From: Acidovorax sp. 1608163
GTDB lineage: Bacteria; Pseudomonadota; Gammaproteobacteria; Burkholderiales; Burkholderiaceae_C
Direction: 5' to 3'
Assembly: GCF_003669015.1 (NCBI RefSeq)
Contig: NZ_CP033069.1
Location: forward strand, 4,040,501-4,104,500
Length of the DNA: 64,000 nucleotides
The notes beneath the pieces were generated by a model, which saw only the letters and a program-made list of their open reading frames with translations, searched no databases and was not told where the DNA came from. Positions within the stretch are counted from its first letter, which is position 1; each line of letters begins with the position of its first letter. Shown in pieces: positions 47,625 through 56,521 of the stretch. The position numbers were made by a program, and so were the translations under genes.

Positions 47625-49052
47625 TCACTGCGCACCTCCTGCAGGGGCGGCTTGCGCGGGCTTGTGGGGTTGTGTTTGCGCGGCGGCGGCCAAAGCCTCC
47701 ACCACCTGCTCCATCTTCATGAACCGAGATCCCTTTACCAGCACGCTGCCCACCTGGGGCAGCACGCCGTGCACCGCTGCCAGCAGCGATGCCATGTTGT
47801 CAAAATGCCGGGCCGCAGGGCCGCAAGCGGCCGCAGCGTGGGCCGACAAGGCCCCCAGCGTGTAAATGTGGTCAATGCCTGCACGGCGCGCGTGCTCACC
47901 CGCTTCCTCGTGGAAGGCCGGGCCCTGGTTGCCCACCTCGCCCATGTCGCCCATCACCAGCAACCGGGGCGCAGGCAAGTCGGCCAGCACATCGATGGCG
48001 GCGCGCATGGAATCAGGGTTGGCGTTGTAGCTGTCGTCCACCACCGTGATGTCCCGGCCCGCCAGCGTGATGGCGAAGGCCCGCGAACGGCCCTTGACGG
48101 GCACGAAAGCTTCCAGCCCTTGCACCACGGCCTGCAACGGCACACCCGCAGCCAACGCACAGGCGGTCGCGGCCAGGGCATTGGTCACGTTGTGGCGACC
48201 GGCAATGTGCAGGCGGCACTGGGCAGAACCTGCGGGGGTGCTGAGCGCCACCGTCCAGCCGCCCTGCTGCCACTGGGCTGCAGGGCAGTCCACATCACCG
48301 CCCGCGCCAAAGGTGACGCAGCGGCGGTCCTGTGCCAACCCCTGCCACAGCGGCGTGTAGGTGTCAGCGGCAGGAAACACGGCCACGCCGTGGGGCGGCA
48401 GAGCGCTGATGACCGAGCCGTTTTCCTCGGCAACGGCCTGCACGGTGTGCATGAATTCCAGGTGCTCGCGCTGGGCGTTGTTGACCAGAGCCACCGTGGG
48501 CTGGGCCATGGCAGCCAGCGTGGCGATTTCGCCAGGGTGGTTCATGCCCAGCTCGATCACGGCAGCCTCGTGTGCAGCTGTGAGGCGCAGCAGCATCAGC
48601 GGTACACCGATGTCGTTGTTGAAGTTGCCCTGCGTGGCAAAGGCCGCTTCACCCTTCCAGGCCCGCAGGATGGAAGCAATCATCTGCGTGACGGTGGTCT
48701 TGCCGTTACTGCCGGTCACACCAATCAACGGCAGCTCAAACTGGGCGCGCCAGCCCGCTGCCAGAGCGCCCAGCGCAGCCAGGCTGTCAGGCACTTCCAG
48801 GCCGGGCAGGCCCGCAGCCGCCAGGCCGCTCTGCGCCAGGGCTGCCGCAGCGCCGCTGGCCTGTGCCTGAGGCAAGAAAGCATGGGCGTCAAAACGCTCG
48901 CCCTTGAGGGCCACAAACAGGTCGCCGGGCTGCAGGGTTCGGGTGTCGGTGTGCACACGGGCCACGGGGGTGGCGCCATCGCCCACCAATTGGGCCGTCG
49001 GAATGCGCTGACGCACCAGGCCCAGCGCTTGTTGCAGGGTCATCATGCCCAT
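47625..49052 (-). CDS. murF: UDP-MurNAc-tripeptide--D-Ala-D-Ala ligase MurF
   Basis: 475 residues. ATG codons at 49052, 49046 and 49043 are all plausible starts, and 49046 overlaps the murE stop. Mur-ligase motifs: [14 protein letters not shown] (P-loop), [20 protein letters not shown] and [11 protein letters not shown]. It adds the D-Ala-D-Ala dipeptide, the last cytoplasmic step. The C-terminus is an Ala/Gln/Pro-rich tail (about 20 residues) that most MurF proteins lack. Confidence 0.96.
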   Translation of the reverse strand: MGMMTLQQALGLVRQRIPTAQLVGDGATPVARVHTDTRTLQPGDLFVALKGERFDAHAFLPQAQASGAAAALAQSGLAAAGLPGLEVPDSLAALGALAAGWRAQFELPLIGVTGSNGKTTVTQMIASILRAWKGEAAFATQGNFNNDIGVPLMLLRLTAAHEAAVIELGMNHPGEIATLAAMAQPTVALVNNAQREHLEFMHTVQAVAEENGSVISALPPHGVAVFPAADTYTPLWQGLAQDRRCVTFGAGGDVDCPAAQWQQGGWTVALSTPAGSAQCRLHIAGRHNVTNALAATACALAAGVPLQAVVQGLEAFVPVKGRSRAFAITLAGRDITVVDDSYNANPDSMRAAIDVLADLPAPRLLVMGDMGEVGNQGPAFHEEAGEHARRAGIDHIYTLGALSAHAAAACGPAARHFDNMASLLAAVHGVLPQVGSVLVKGSRFMKMEQVVEALAAAAQTQPHKPAQAAPAGGAQ

Positions 49053-50593
49053 GTGCTGCCTCCACGCTCTTGCAGCGCTGCGCGCGCCTGGGCCATGTCT
49101 GAAAACGGGCGGCGCACGCCTGCCACCTCTTGGTAATCCTCGTGCCCCTTGCCCGCAATCAGCACCACGTCGGCAGGGTCGGCCTCGGCCAGCGCCAGGG
49201 CAATGGCGGCAGCGCGGTCGGGCTCCACACGCACGGTGTCACCGGCGATGGTGCCCTGCAAGATTTGGTGCAGGATGTGGGCGGGGTCTTCGCTGCGGGG
49301 GTTGTCGCTGGTGGCCACCACCCAGTCGGCCTGTTGCTGCGCCACGGCTCCCATCAGAGGGCGCTTGGTGGCGTCACGGTCGCCGCCGCAGCCAAACACG
49401 CACCACAGCTGCCCGCCGCGCTGCTGCGCCAGGGGGCGCAGGGCCTGCAAGGCTTTTTCCAAGGCGTCGGGTGTGTGGGCATAGTCCACGGCCACCAGGG
49501 GCTGCGCGGGCAACGCCAGCTGCTCCATGCGGCCGGGCACGGGCTGCAGTTGCGAGCATGCATGCACGGCCTGCTGCAGCGGCACACCCAGGCTGCGCAG
49601 GGCGGCCACCACGCCCAGCAGGTTGAGCACGTTGTAATGCCCCACCACGCGGGATGGCAGCAGGTGCTGCTCAGCCCCCTCCACCACCAGCCACTGCAAG
49701 CCGACTTCGGCCGCTGCAATGTTGCGGGCGGCAATGCGCGCGGCGCCATTGGCCGACACCGTCCACAAATCCAACGCGGCGCCATCGGCCACGCCACCCT
49801 CGACGCCATCGCTGCGCTGCGCCAGCTCGGCACGCAGGGCGGCGCCCGCAGGGTCGTCGATGTTGATCACCGCCGTGCGCAGGCCGGGCCACGCAAACAG
49901 CGCGCGCTTGGCCAGCCAGTAGTCGGCCATGCTGCCGTGGTAGTCAAGGTGGTCTTGCGTGAAGTTGGTGAACACGCCCACGCGGATCTGCGTGCCCGCC
50001 AAGCGGTGCTCGGCCAGGCCGATGGACGACGCCTCGATAGCACACGCCCCCAGGCCCTGGTCGGCAAACTGGCGGAAGGCGCGGTGCAAGCGCACCGGGT
50101 CAGGCGTGGTCATGCCCGTGGACTGCAGCGCAGGTGGCACACCCACACCCAAAGTACCCACTACGGCGCACCCAGAGAGCGCAGGCAGCTCATTTTTTGA
50201 TAGCAAATTCAGCGCTTCGGCCAACCACCAGGCAGTGCTGGTCTTGCCGTTGGTGCCCGTCACCGCCAGCACGTCCAGGGCTTGCGATGGGTTATGGAAC
50301 CACTGGGAAGCGATCTCGCCTGTTGCTGCCTTGAGCCCGTTCAACGCCACCAGCGGGGCACCTGCGGCAAACGCAAAGTTCTGCACGCCCTCGGCCTCCA
50401 CCAGGCAGGCGGTGGCGCCGCGCGCCAGCGCATCTGCCACATGGGCACGGCCATCGGTGGCGGCGCCGGGCCAGGCAATGAAGCCGTCGCCTGGGGCCAC
50501 GCTGCGGCTGTCGGTTTGCAGCGTGCCGGTGACGCGCGCGCGCAGCCAAGCCACGGCATCGGCCGGTTGGTTCAAAACCTGCACCGGGGCCAT
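49043..50593 (-). CDS. murE: UDP-MurNAc-L-Ala-D-Glu--meso-diaminopimelate ligase MurE
   Basis: 516 residues from ATG 50593 (MAPVQVLNQPADAV), overlapping the ftsI stop. Motifs: VTGTNGKTSTAWWLAEA (P-loop), EASSIGL, FTQDHLDYHGSM, VDYAHTPDALEKAL and SDNPRSEDPAHI. The DNPR motif indicates meso-diaminopimelate rather than lysine. An R1 repeat (50176-50210) is in frame right after the P-loop helix, encoding LNLLSKNELPALSG, an insertion-prone surface position. Confidence 0.96.
   Translation of the reverse strand: MAPVQVLNQPADAVAWLRARVTGTLQTDSRSVAPGDGFIAWPGAATDGRAHVADALARGATACLVEAEGVQNFAFAAGAPLVALNGLKAATGEIASQWFHNPSQALDVLAVTGTNGKTSTAWWLAEALNLLSKNELPALSGCAVVGTLGVGVPPALQSTGMTTPDPVRLHRAFRQFADQGLGACAIEASSIGLAEHRLAGTQIRVGVFTNFTQDHLDYHGSMADYWLAKRALFAWPGLRTAVINIDDPAGAALRAELAQRSDGVEGGVADGAALDLWTVSANGAARIAARNIAAAEVGLQWLVVEGAEQHLLPSRVVGHYNVLNLLGVVAALRSLGVPLQQAVHACSQLQPVPGRMEQLALPAQPLVAVDYAHTPDALEKALQALRPLAQQRGGQLWCVFGCGGDRDATKRPLMGAVAQQQADWVVATSDNPRSEDPAHILHQILQGTIAGDTVRVEPDRAAAIALALAEADPADVVLIAGKGHEDYQEVAGVRRPFSDMAQARAALQERGGSTWA
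50176..50210. repeat. R1 dispersed repeat, copy I (inside murE)
   Basis: GAGCGCAGGCAGCTCATTTT, then TTGATAGCAAA. It is in frame and lacks the GGCCAATTT end. Confidence 0.6.
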
Positions 50594-52338
50594 CACAGCG
50601 ACTCCTCCACGGGGTTGGCCACGATTTGCGGCTTGACGGCCATGTCCGGGGGCACGCCCATCATGCGCAGGGTTTGCTGCACTACTTCGCTGAACACAGG
50701 GGCGGCCACCAGGCCGCCATACACCTGGCCCGCGCTGGGTTCGTCCAGCATCACGGCCACGATGATGCGGGGCTTGTCGATAGGCGCCATGCCGGTGAAC
50801 CAAGCGCGGTATTTGCCCGCAGCGTAGCTCTTGCCCACTTGCTTGCGGGCCGTGCCCGATTTGCCACCCACCGAGTAGCCCACGGTCTGGGCCTTCTGCC
50901 CCGTGCCGCCGGGCCCTGCGGCCATTTGCAGCATCTTGCGCACTTGGTCTGCGGTGCGTTCAGAAAACACCGGCACGCCCACAGCGGGCTCGTCCGTCTT
51001 GAACAAGGTGGCCGGAATCACACGGCCGCCGTTGGCGAACACGGTGTACGAGCGCGCCATCTGGAACAGGCTGGCCGACAGCCCGTAGCCGTAGGACATG
51101 GTGGCCTGCTCCACCGGGCGCCAGGTCTTGTAGGGGCGCAGGCGCCCGCTGATCGCGCCGGGAAAGCCGATTTGCGGCTTTTGCCCAAAGCCTGCGGCAG
51201 AGAAGGTTTCCCACATCTCTTTGGCAGGCATCTGCATGGCGATCTTGGTGGTGCCCACGTTGCTCGATTTCTGGATCACGCCTTCCACCGTCAGCAGGCC
51301 GTAGTTGTGCGTGTCGGAAATGGTGGAGCCCGTGATGGTGATGCGCCCCGGGTTGGTGTCGACGGGCGTCTCAGGTTTGACACGGCCAGACTCCAGCGCC
51401 AGACCGATCGTGAAGGGCTTCATGGTCGAGCCGGGCTCGAACACGTCGGTGAGTGCGCGGTTGCGCAGCTGCTCGCCGGTCAGGTTCTGGCGCTTGTCGG
51501 GCACGTAGCTGGGGTAGTTGGCCAGGGCCAGCAACTCGCCCGTGTGGGCGTCCATCACCACCACGCTGCCCGCCTTGGCCTTGTGCAGGGCCACCTGGTC
51601 GCGCAGCTTTTGGTAGGCGAAGAACTGCACCTTGCTGTCGATGGACAGCTGCATATCCTTGCCGTCCACCGGCGGAATGGTCTCGCCCACACCCTCGACC
51701 ACGCGGCCCAGGCGGTCCTTGATCACGCGGCGCGAGCCGGGCTTGCCAGACAGCTGGCTGTTGAAGGCCAGTTCCATGCCCTCTTGCCCCTTGTCTTCCA
51801 CGTTGGTAAAGCCAACGATGTGGGCTGCGGCCTCCCCTTCGGGGTACTGGCGCTTGTATTCCTTGCGCTGGTAGATGCCCTTGATGTCGAGCGCGGCAAT
51901 CTGCTGGCCCACATCCCAGTCGAGCTGGCGCTTGATCCAGACGAAGGTCTTGTCCTCATCGGCCAGCTTGGCCTGCAGGTCAGCCAGCGGCATGTCCATC
52001 AGCTTGGCCAGCTGCTTGAGCTTGGCTTTCACTTCAGGCTTGTCATGCTCCACGTCTTCCGGAATGGCCCAAATGCTGGCCGCTGGCACGCTGGAAGCCA
52101 GGATCAAGCCGTTGCGGTCCAGGATCTTGCCGCGGTTGGCGGGCAGCTCCAGCGTGCGCGCAAACCGCACCTCGCCCTGGCGCTGAAAAAAGTCATTGCC
52201 AAACACCTGCACATAGGCGGCGCGGGCACCCAGCCCCACAAAGCCCAGGCCGATCATGGCCACGATGAATTTGCTGCGCCATACAGGCGTCTTGCTGGCC
52301 AGCAAGGGGCTGGAGGTGTACAGCACGCTGCGGCTCAT
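50593..52338 (-). CDS. ftsI: Peptidoglycan D,D-transpeptidase FtsI (PBP3)
   Basis: 581 residues. One N-terminal membrane helix, the pedestal domain (FARTLELPANRGKILDRNG) and the transpeptidase domain with the SxxK serine in EPGSTMKPFTIGL, the SxN motif KSSNVG, and KSGTARK (KTG-type box). It crosslinks septal peptidoglycan and works with FtsW. The gene overlaps ftsL at its start (ATGA) and murE at its end. Confidence 0.97.
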   Translation of the reverse strand: MSRSVLYTSSPLLASKTPVWRSKFIVAMIGLGFVGLGARAAYVQVFGNDFFQRQGEVRFARTLELPANRGKILDRNGLILASSVPAASIWAIPEDVEHDKPEVKAKLKQLAKLMDMPLADLQAKLADEDKTFVWIKRQLDWDVGQQIAALDIKGIYQRKEYKRQYPEGEAAAHIVGFTNVEDKGQEGMELAFNSQLSGKPGSRRVIKDRLGRVVEGVGETIPPVDGKDMQLSIDSKVQFFAYQKLRDQVALHKAKAGSVVVMDAHTGELLALANYPSYVPDKRQNLTGEQLRNRALTDVFEPGSTMKPFTIGLALESGRVKPETPVDTNPGRITITGSTISDTHNYGLLTVEGVIQKSSNVGTTKIAMQMPAKEMWETFSAAGFGQKPQIGFPGAISGRLRPYKTWRPVEQATMSYGYGLSASLFQMARSYTVFANGGRVIPATLFKTDEPAVGVPVFSERTADQVRKMLQMAAGPGGTGQKAQTVGYSVGGKSGTARKQVGKSYAAGKYRAWFTGMAPIDKPRIIVAVMLDEPSAGQVYGGLVAAPVFSEVVQQTLRMMGVPPDMAVKPQIVANPVEESL

Positions 52339-52664
52339 CGTGCACTCTCCGCGCCAGCTTGGCCAGCCTGGCGGTTGGGGGTGGTGGCCTCAGCAGCACC
52401 GGCAGGGTCACTCACGTACTGGGTGATGGCCGGGGTGGCTGTGCGCATGTTTAACTGGGCCCGGGCGAGCTTTTCCACCCGCAGCGGGGTGGCCTGGGCG
52501 CGCTTTTCCACCTGCAGGCGCTGGTGCTCGGTGTCCAGGCGACGGGCCTCGGCCACGGCGCGGTCCAACTCGGTGAACAGACGGCGCGACTGGTACTGCG
52601 TGTGCACCAGGTACATCGCACTCACCAGCACGGCCAGCAGCAGCATGAGGTTCAAGCGGGCCAT
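52335..52664 (-). CDS. ftsL: Cell division protein FtsL
   Basis: 109 residues from ATG 52664 (MARLNLMLLLAVLVSAMYLV). One membrane helix is followed by a leucine-zipper coiled coil (RRLFTELDRAVAEARRLDTEHQRL) and a Pro/Ala-rich tail. It heterodimerises with FtsB and binds FtsQ, activating FtsWI. An in-frame upstream ATG (52691) would only add a short Cys-rich piece. Position between rsmH and ftsI fixes the identity more than sequence does. Confidence 0.9.
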   Translation of the reverse strand: MARLNLMLLLAVLVSAMYLVHTQYQSRRLFTELDRAVAEARRLDTEHQRLQVEKRAQATPLRVEKLARAQLNMRTATPAITQYVSDPAGAAEATTPNRQAGQAGAESAR

Positions 52665-52749
52665 GCAGCCCCCCGCACAGGGTGCACGCACGCGCCCTCA
52701 CCCCAGACCAGCGAAGGGCCTGCGGGGCTTAGCAGCGTGCAAAGCAATG

Positions 52750-53673
52750 TCATGCGTCCGTCCTTTGCGCGACGCGCATGATGGCGCTGCGGGAACGGGG
52801 GTTGGCGGCCACCTCTTGCTCGCTGGGCTTGATGCGGTCCAGGGCCTGCAGCTTCATGGCCTGCGGCACGGCAAAAGGCGCGCGGCGGTCAAACACCTCT
52901 TTGGAGTGCTTGGCGATGAACTGCTTGACGATGCGGTCTTCGAGCGAGTGAAAACTGATGACCACCAGCCGCCCGCCGGGGCGCAGCACCGACAGGCTGG
53001 CTTCTAGGGCCTGTTGCAGCTCTTCAAGCTCAGCGTTGATGAAAATCCGTAGAGCCTGAAATGTGCGCGTTGCAGGGTTCTGGCCCGCCTCGCGGGTCTT
53101 GACCGCGCCAGCCACGAGATCGGCAAGCTCGGAGGTGGTGGCAAGGGGGCCCCGTTCCTCGCGCCGAGCAACAATCGCCTTTGCAATGGGGCCAGCAAAC
53201 CGTTCTTCACCGTATTCACGTATCACCTCCGCAATCTGCCCAACTTCGGCCGTGGCCAGCCACTCGGCCACGCTTTCGCCGCGCGTGGTGTCCATGCGCA
53301 TGTCCAGCGGGCCATCGAAACGGAAACTAAAGCCCCGAGAGGGGCTGTCGATCTGGGGTGAACTCACCCCAATGTCCATCAGCAGCCCCGAGGCGCTGCC
53401 CGCAGGCAGATCGGCCAGGTGGCGGAAACCCTCGTGCCGAATGGAAAAACGCGCATCGGTGATGCGCGCTGCCTCTTGGATGGCTTCGGGGTCCTTGTCG
53501 AAAGCGACAAGATGCCCCTGGGGTCCCAGCCTCTGCAGAATCAGCCGCGAATGCCCCCCGCGTCCGAAGGTCGCATCCACCCAGGTGCCCGAAGGCTCTG
53601 GGCCGGCGTTGCCGAGCAGTGCATCCACTGCCTCGTTCAGCAAAACCGTGGTGTGTTGAAAAGTTGTTGTCAC
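52750..53673 (-). CDS. rsmH: 16S rRNA (cytosine1402-N4)-methyltransferase RsmH
   Basis: 307 residues from GTG 53673 ([18 protein letters not shown] follows). Motifs: [19 protein letters not shown] (SAM binding), [31 protein letters not shown] and the end [14 protein letters not shown]. It methylates N4 of C1402 in the decoding centre. It follows mraZ by seven bases, second gene of the cluster. Confidence 0.96.
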   Translation of the reverse strand: MTTTFQHTTVLLNEAVDALLGNAGPEPSGTWVDATFGRGGHSRLILQRLGPQGHLVAFDKDPEAIQEAARITDARFSIRHEGFRHLADLPAGSASGLLMDIGVSSPQIDSPSRGFSFRFDGPLDMRMDTTRGESVAEWLATAEVGQIAEVIREYGEERFAGPIAKAIVARREERGPLATTSELADLVAGAVKTREAGQNPATRTFQALRIFINAELEELQQALEASLSVLRPGGRLVVISFHSLEDRIVKQFIAKHSKEVFDRRAPFAVPQAMKLQALDRIKPSEQEVAANPRSRSAIMRVAQRTDA

Positions 53674-53680
53674 CGCGGCC

Positions 53681-54109
53681 TCAGAAAGAAAAATCCTTGA
53701 AGGCATCGGGCATCTCACCTTGCATGGCTTGCGCCTCTTGCTCGTCGTAAGTTGCCTTGTCCCACAGCTCAAAGTGGTTGCCCATGCCCAGCAGCACGGC
53801 CTCTTTGGAGAGCCCCGCTGCAGAGCGCAGCTCGGGCGACACCAGCACGCGGCCGGTGCCATCCATCTCCACGTCCATGGCGTTGCCCAGAAAAATCCGC
53901 TTCCACCACTGGGCGGACATGGGCAACTGGGCAATGCGCTCGCGAAACTTCTCCCACTCGGGGCGGGGGAAGACCATCAGGCACCCATGGGGGTGCTTGG
54001 TGATGGTGAGCTGGCCCGATGCCGTCGCCGCCAAGACGTCACGATGCCGGGTCGGCACGGAAAGCCGACCCTTCGCGTCGAGACTGAGCGATGAGGCACC
54101 TTGGAACAC
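53681..54109 (-). CDS. mraZ: Transcriptional regulator MraZ
   Basis: 142 residues from GTG 54109 ([22 protein letters not shown]). Two AbrB-like SpoVT half-domains, each with a [13 protein letters not shown] or [13 protein letters not shown] motif. It binds tandem repeats upstream of its own operon and represses the division cluster. The four phased boxes at 54165-54199 fit this autoregulation. Confidence 0.95.
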   Translation of the reverse strand: MFQGASSLSLDAKGRLSVPTRHRDVLAATASGQLTITKHPHGCLMVFPRPEWEKFRERIAQLPMSAQWWKRIFLGNAMDVEMDGTGRVLVSPELRSAAGLSKEAVLLGMGNHFELWDKATYDEQEAQAMQGEMPDAFKDFSF

Positions 54110-54164
54110 GGATGGATTTCCCAGCTTGATGGATCACCAGACGCCCTGGACTGTGGGCCGAATG

Positions 54165-54199
54165 GCACTTTTCACCACTTATTTGCACTTTTTTCCACT
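54165..54199 (-). promoter_or_regulatory. Probable MraZ operator: four AGTGS boxes at 10-bp spacing
   Basis: On the minus strand AGTGG, AGTGC, AGTGG, AGTGC begin exactly ten bases apart, so they lie on one face of the helix, 56-90 bp before the mraZ start. The rest of the 369-bp region upstream (54200-54416) holds the promoter below and an A/T-rich stretch with nothing else recognised. Confidence 0.8.
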
Positions 54200-54224
54200 G
54201 TAGCAGGAAAAGCACACCAAGCAA
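54197..54224 (-). promoter_or_regulatory. Promoter of the mraZ/division cluster
   Basis: TTGCTT, 16 bases, TACAGT on the minus strand. The -10 hexamer runs into the first AGTGG box, which would let MraZ block RNA polymerase. Confidence 0.55.
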
Positions 54225-54416
54225 TAGGGACGCTACAAAGTTTTGCAATGAAATCAATGACTTAGCAGCGAATCCAAAGGTATCAGAATGGCAAAATCTG
54301 TTGAAAAATAAGCACTTAGAACAGGCTATGCAAGTGATACCTGAAGCGCCAAGGCGCCGATAAGACTTGTTAACTATGTTGTCCCGAGAAATAGGGTATG
54401 TGCATCAAGCAAGCCC

Positions 54417-54451
54417 CAAGAAAATGCCCCGCCAGCGGGGCTGAGCGGGGC
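54417..54451 (-). terminator. Terminator after hslU
   Basis: GCCCCGC / GCGGGGC stem with a 12-base loop, then ATTTTCTT on the minus strand, 28 bp past the hslU stop. Confidence 0.75.
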
Positions 54452-54478
54452 AATGCTGGCTGCAGAGGTCGGGCCGGG

Positions 54479-55815
54479 CTACAGGATGTAGCGCGACAGG
54501 TCTTCGTCCTGGCTGAGCGACTGCAGCCGCGCGTCCACGTAGGCCGCATCAATCTGCACTGTTTGGCCCGACAAACGGGCGGCGTCAAAGCTCACGTCAT
54601 CGAGCAGGCGCTCCATCACCGTAGACAGGCGGCGCGCGCCGATGTTTTCGGTGCGCTCGTTCACCTCGAATGCGATGTGTGCCAGGCGGGTGATGCCCTC
54701 GGGGGTGAACTCCAACGCCACGCCTTCGGTGGCCAGCAGCGCCTGGTATTGCTTGACCAAAGACGCATGCGTTTGCGTGAGGATGGCCTCAAAGTCCTTG
54801 ACCGACAGGGACTCCAGCTCCACCCGAATGGGGAAGCGCCCTTGCAGCTCAGGGATCAGGTCACTGGGCTTGGAGAGGTGAAATGCCCCCGAGGCGATGA
54901 ACAGGATGTGGTCTGTCTTCACCATCCCGTACTTGGTCGATACCGTTGTGCCCTCCACCAGGGGCAGCAAATCACGCTGCACACCCTGGCGTGACACGTC
55001 GGAGCCGCTGGTTTCCTGCCGCGTGGCCACCTTGTCGATCTCATCGATGAATACGATGCCGTTTTGTTCGGCATTGGCAATGGCGCGGACCTTGATTTCT
55101 TCTTCGTTGACCAGCTTGCCCGCTTCTTCTTCGGTGATGAGCTTGAGCGCCTCGGCGATCTTGAGCTTGCGGGTACGGCGGCGGTCTTGCCCCAGTTGGC
55201 TGAACATGCCGCGCAGCTGGTCGGTCATTTCCTCCATGCCCTGCGGGCCCATGATTTCGAGCTGGGGGCGACTTTCGGCCACGTCGATCTCGATCTCTTT
55301 GTCATCAAGCTGCCCTTCGCGCAGCTTTTTGCGGAAGACCTGGCGGGCAGTGCTATCTGCAGCGGGCTCAGCCCCCACGGCGCCTGGCGCAGCGCCCCGG
55401 GCGGGCGGGATCAGCACGTCCAGAATGCGCTCCTCGGCCGCATCTTGCGCGCGCGTGCGCACTTTGTGGGTCTCGGCTTCGCGGGTTTGCTTCACGGCCA
55501 TTTCGGCCAGGTCGCGGATGATGGCGTCCACGTCTTTGCCCACATAGCCCACCTCGGTGAACTTGGTGGCCTCGACCTTGATGAAGGGCGCATCGGCCAG
55601 TCTTGCAAGGCGGCGCGCAATCTCGGTCTTGCCCACGCCAGTGGGGCCGATCATGAGGATGTTCTTGGGCGTGATCTCGTGGCGCAGGCTGCCTTCGACC
55701 TGCTGGCGGCGCCAGCGGTTGCGCAGCGCAATGGCCACGGCACGTTTGGCGTTGGCCTGGCCCACGATGTGGTTGTCCAGCTCGGAGACGATTTCCTGGG
55801 GGTCATGGAAGACAT
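54479..55815 (-). CDS. hslU: ATP-dependent protease ATPase subunit HslU, one-base frameshift near the N-terminus
   Basis: The continuous frame begins only at GTG 55765 ([19 protein letters not shown]) and gives 428 residues. It has [17 protein letters not shown] (Walker A), the I-domain, [11 protein letters not shown] (Walker B), sensor motifs and the C-terminal LSRYIL that opens HslV. The usual N-terminus is present upstream in another frame: ATG 55815 gives MSSMTP, and [16 protein letters not shown] follows if one G is added to the plus-strand G5 run at 55798-55802. That makes a 445-residue HslU of standard length. HslU unfolds substrates for the HslV peptidase encoded next to it. Confidence 0.93.
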
Positions 55816-55835
55816 GGTGTCAGCCTGAATTCAAT

Positions 55836-55894
55836 CAAAAATGGCTCTAGCGCCCGTTAATCAAGCGCAAAAAGCTATCAAAACAATAGCAAAC
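55836..55894. repeat. R1 dispersed repeat, copy J (hslV-hslU gap)
   Basis: AAAAATGGCTCTAGCGCC, then AATCAAGCGCAAAAAGCTAT and ACAATAGCAAA. It is full length and occupies most of the gap between the two protease genes. Confidence 0.75.
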
Positions 55895-55909
55895 TTACGC
55901 CAACACCGC

Positions 55910-56473
55910 TCAGAGCGTCTCGATGGTGTGGTTCATGTTGGTATAGATGCAGAGTTCGCCCGCAATTTCGAGCGACTTCTTCACGATCTCCTGCGCGGAC
56001 AGATCGGTGTTGACCAGCAACGCCTTGGCCGCCGAGTGCGCGTAGGCACCGCCCGACCCGATCGCCACGATGCCCTGCTCAGGCTCCAGCACGTCGCCGT
56101 TGCCGGTGATGATGAGCGACGCGCTGGCATCGGCCACGGCCAGCATGGCTTCAAGGCGGCGCAGCACGCGGTCAGTGCGCCAGTCTTTGGTCAGCTCGAT
56201 GGCCGCGCGGGTCAGATGGCCCTGGTGCTTTTCCAGCTTGGCTTCAAAACGCTCAAACAGCGTGAAGGCATCGGCCGTGGCGCCCGCAAAGCCCGCCAGC
56301 ACTTTGCCGTGGTAGAGCTTGCGCACCTTGCGCGCCGTGCCCTTGACCACGATGTTGCCCAAGGTCACTTGGCCATCGCCGCCGATGGCAACCTGTACGC
56401 CCGCTGGGGTTTGCCTGCGGACACTGATGATGGTGGTCCCGTGGAACACGGGGGATTCGCTGGATGACGTCAT
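55910..56473 (-). CDS. hslV: ATP-dependent protease peptidase subunit HslV
   Basis: 187 residues from ATG 56473; GTG 56446 is an alternative. The N-terminal Thr nucleophile is in [10 protein letters not shown], so the preceding residues (up to 12) must be removed as a propeptide. Then [28 protein letters not shown] and [16 protein letters not shown]. The subunits form the double-hexamer 20S-like peptidase that pairs with HslU. It lies upstream of hslU in the same transcription direction, with an R1 repeat between. Confidence 0.95.
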   Translation of the reverse strand: MTSSSESPVFHGTTIISVRRQTPAGVQVAIGGDGQVTLGNIVVKGTARKVRKLYHGKVLAGFAGATADAFTLFERFEAKLEKHQGHLTRAAIELTKDWRTDRVLRRLEAMLAVADASASLIITGNGDVLEPEQGIVAIGSGGAYAHSAAKALLVNTDLSAQEIVKKSLEIAGELCIYTNMNHTIETL

Positions 56474-56521
56474 AGCCCCGAACGTGGGGCCTGCCGCTGC
56501 AATTGCAAGCGGCCCCCAAGC

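Noticed and set aside
54229..54262. Possible extra R1 copy upstream of mraZ (CGCTACAAAG..TTAGCAGCG)
   Set aside because: Only short blocks match, without the AGCGCTT core, so it is not counted.
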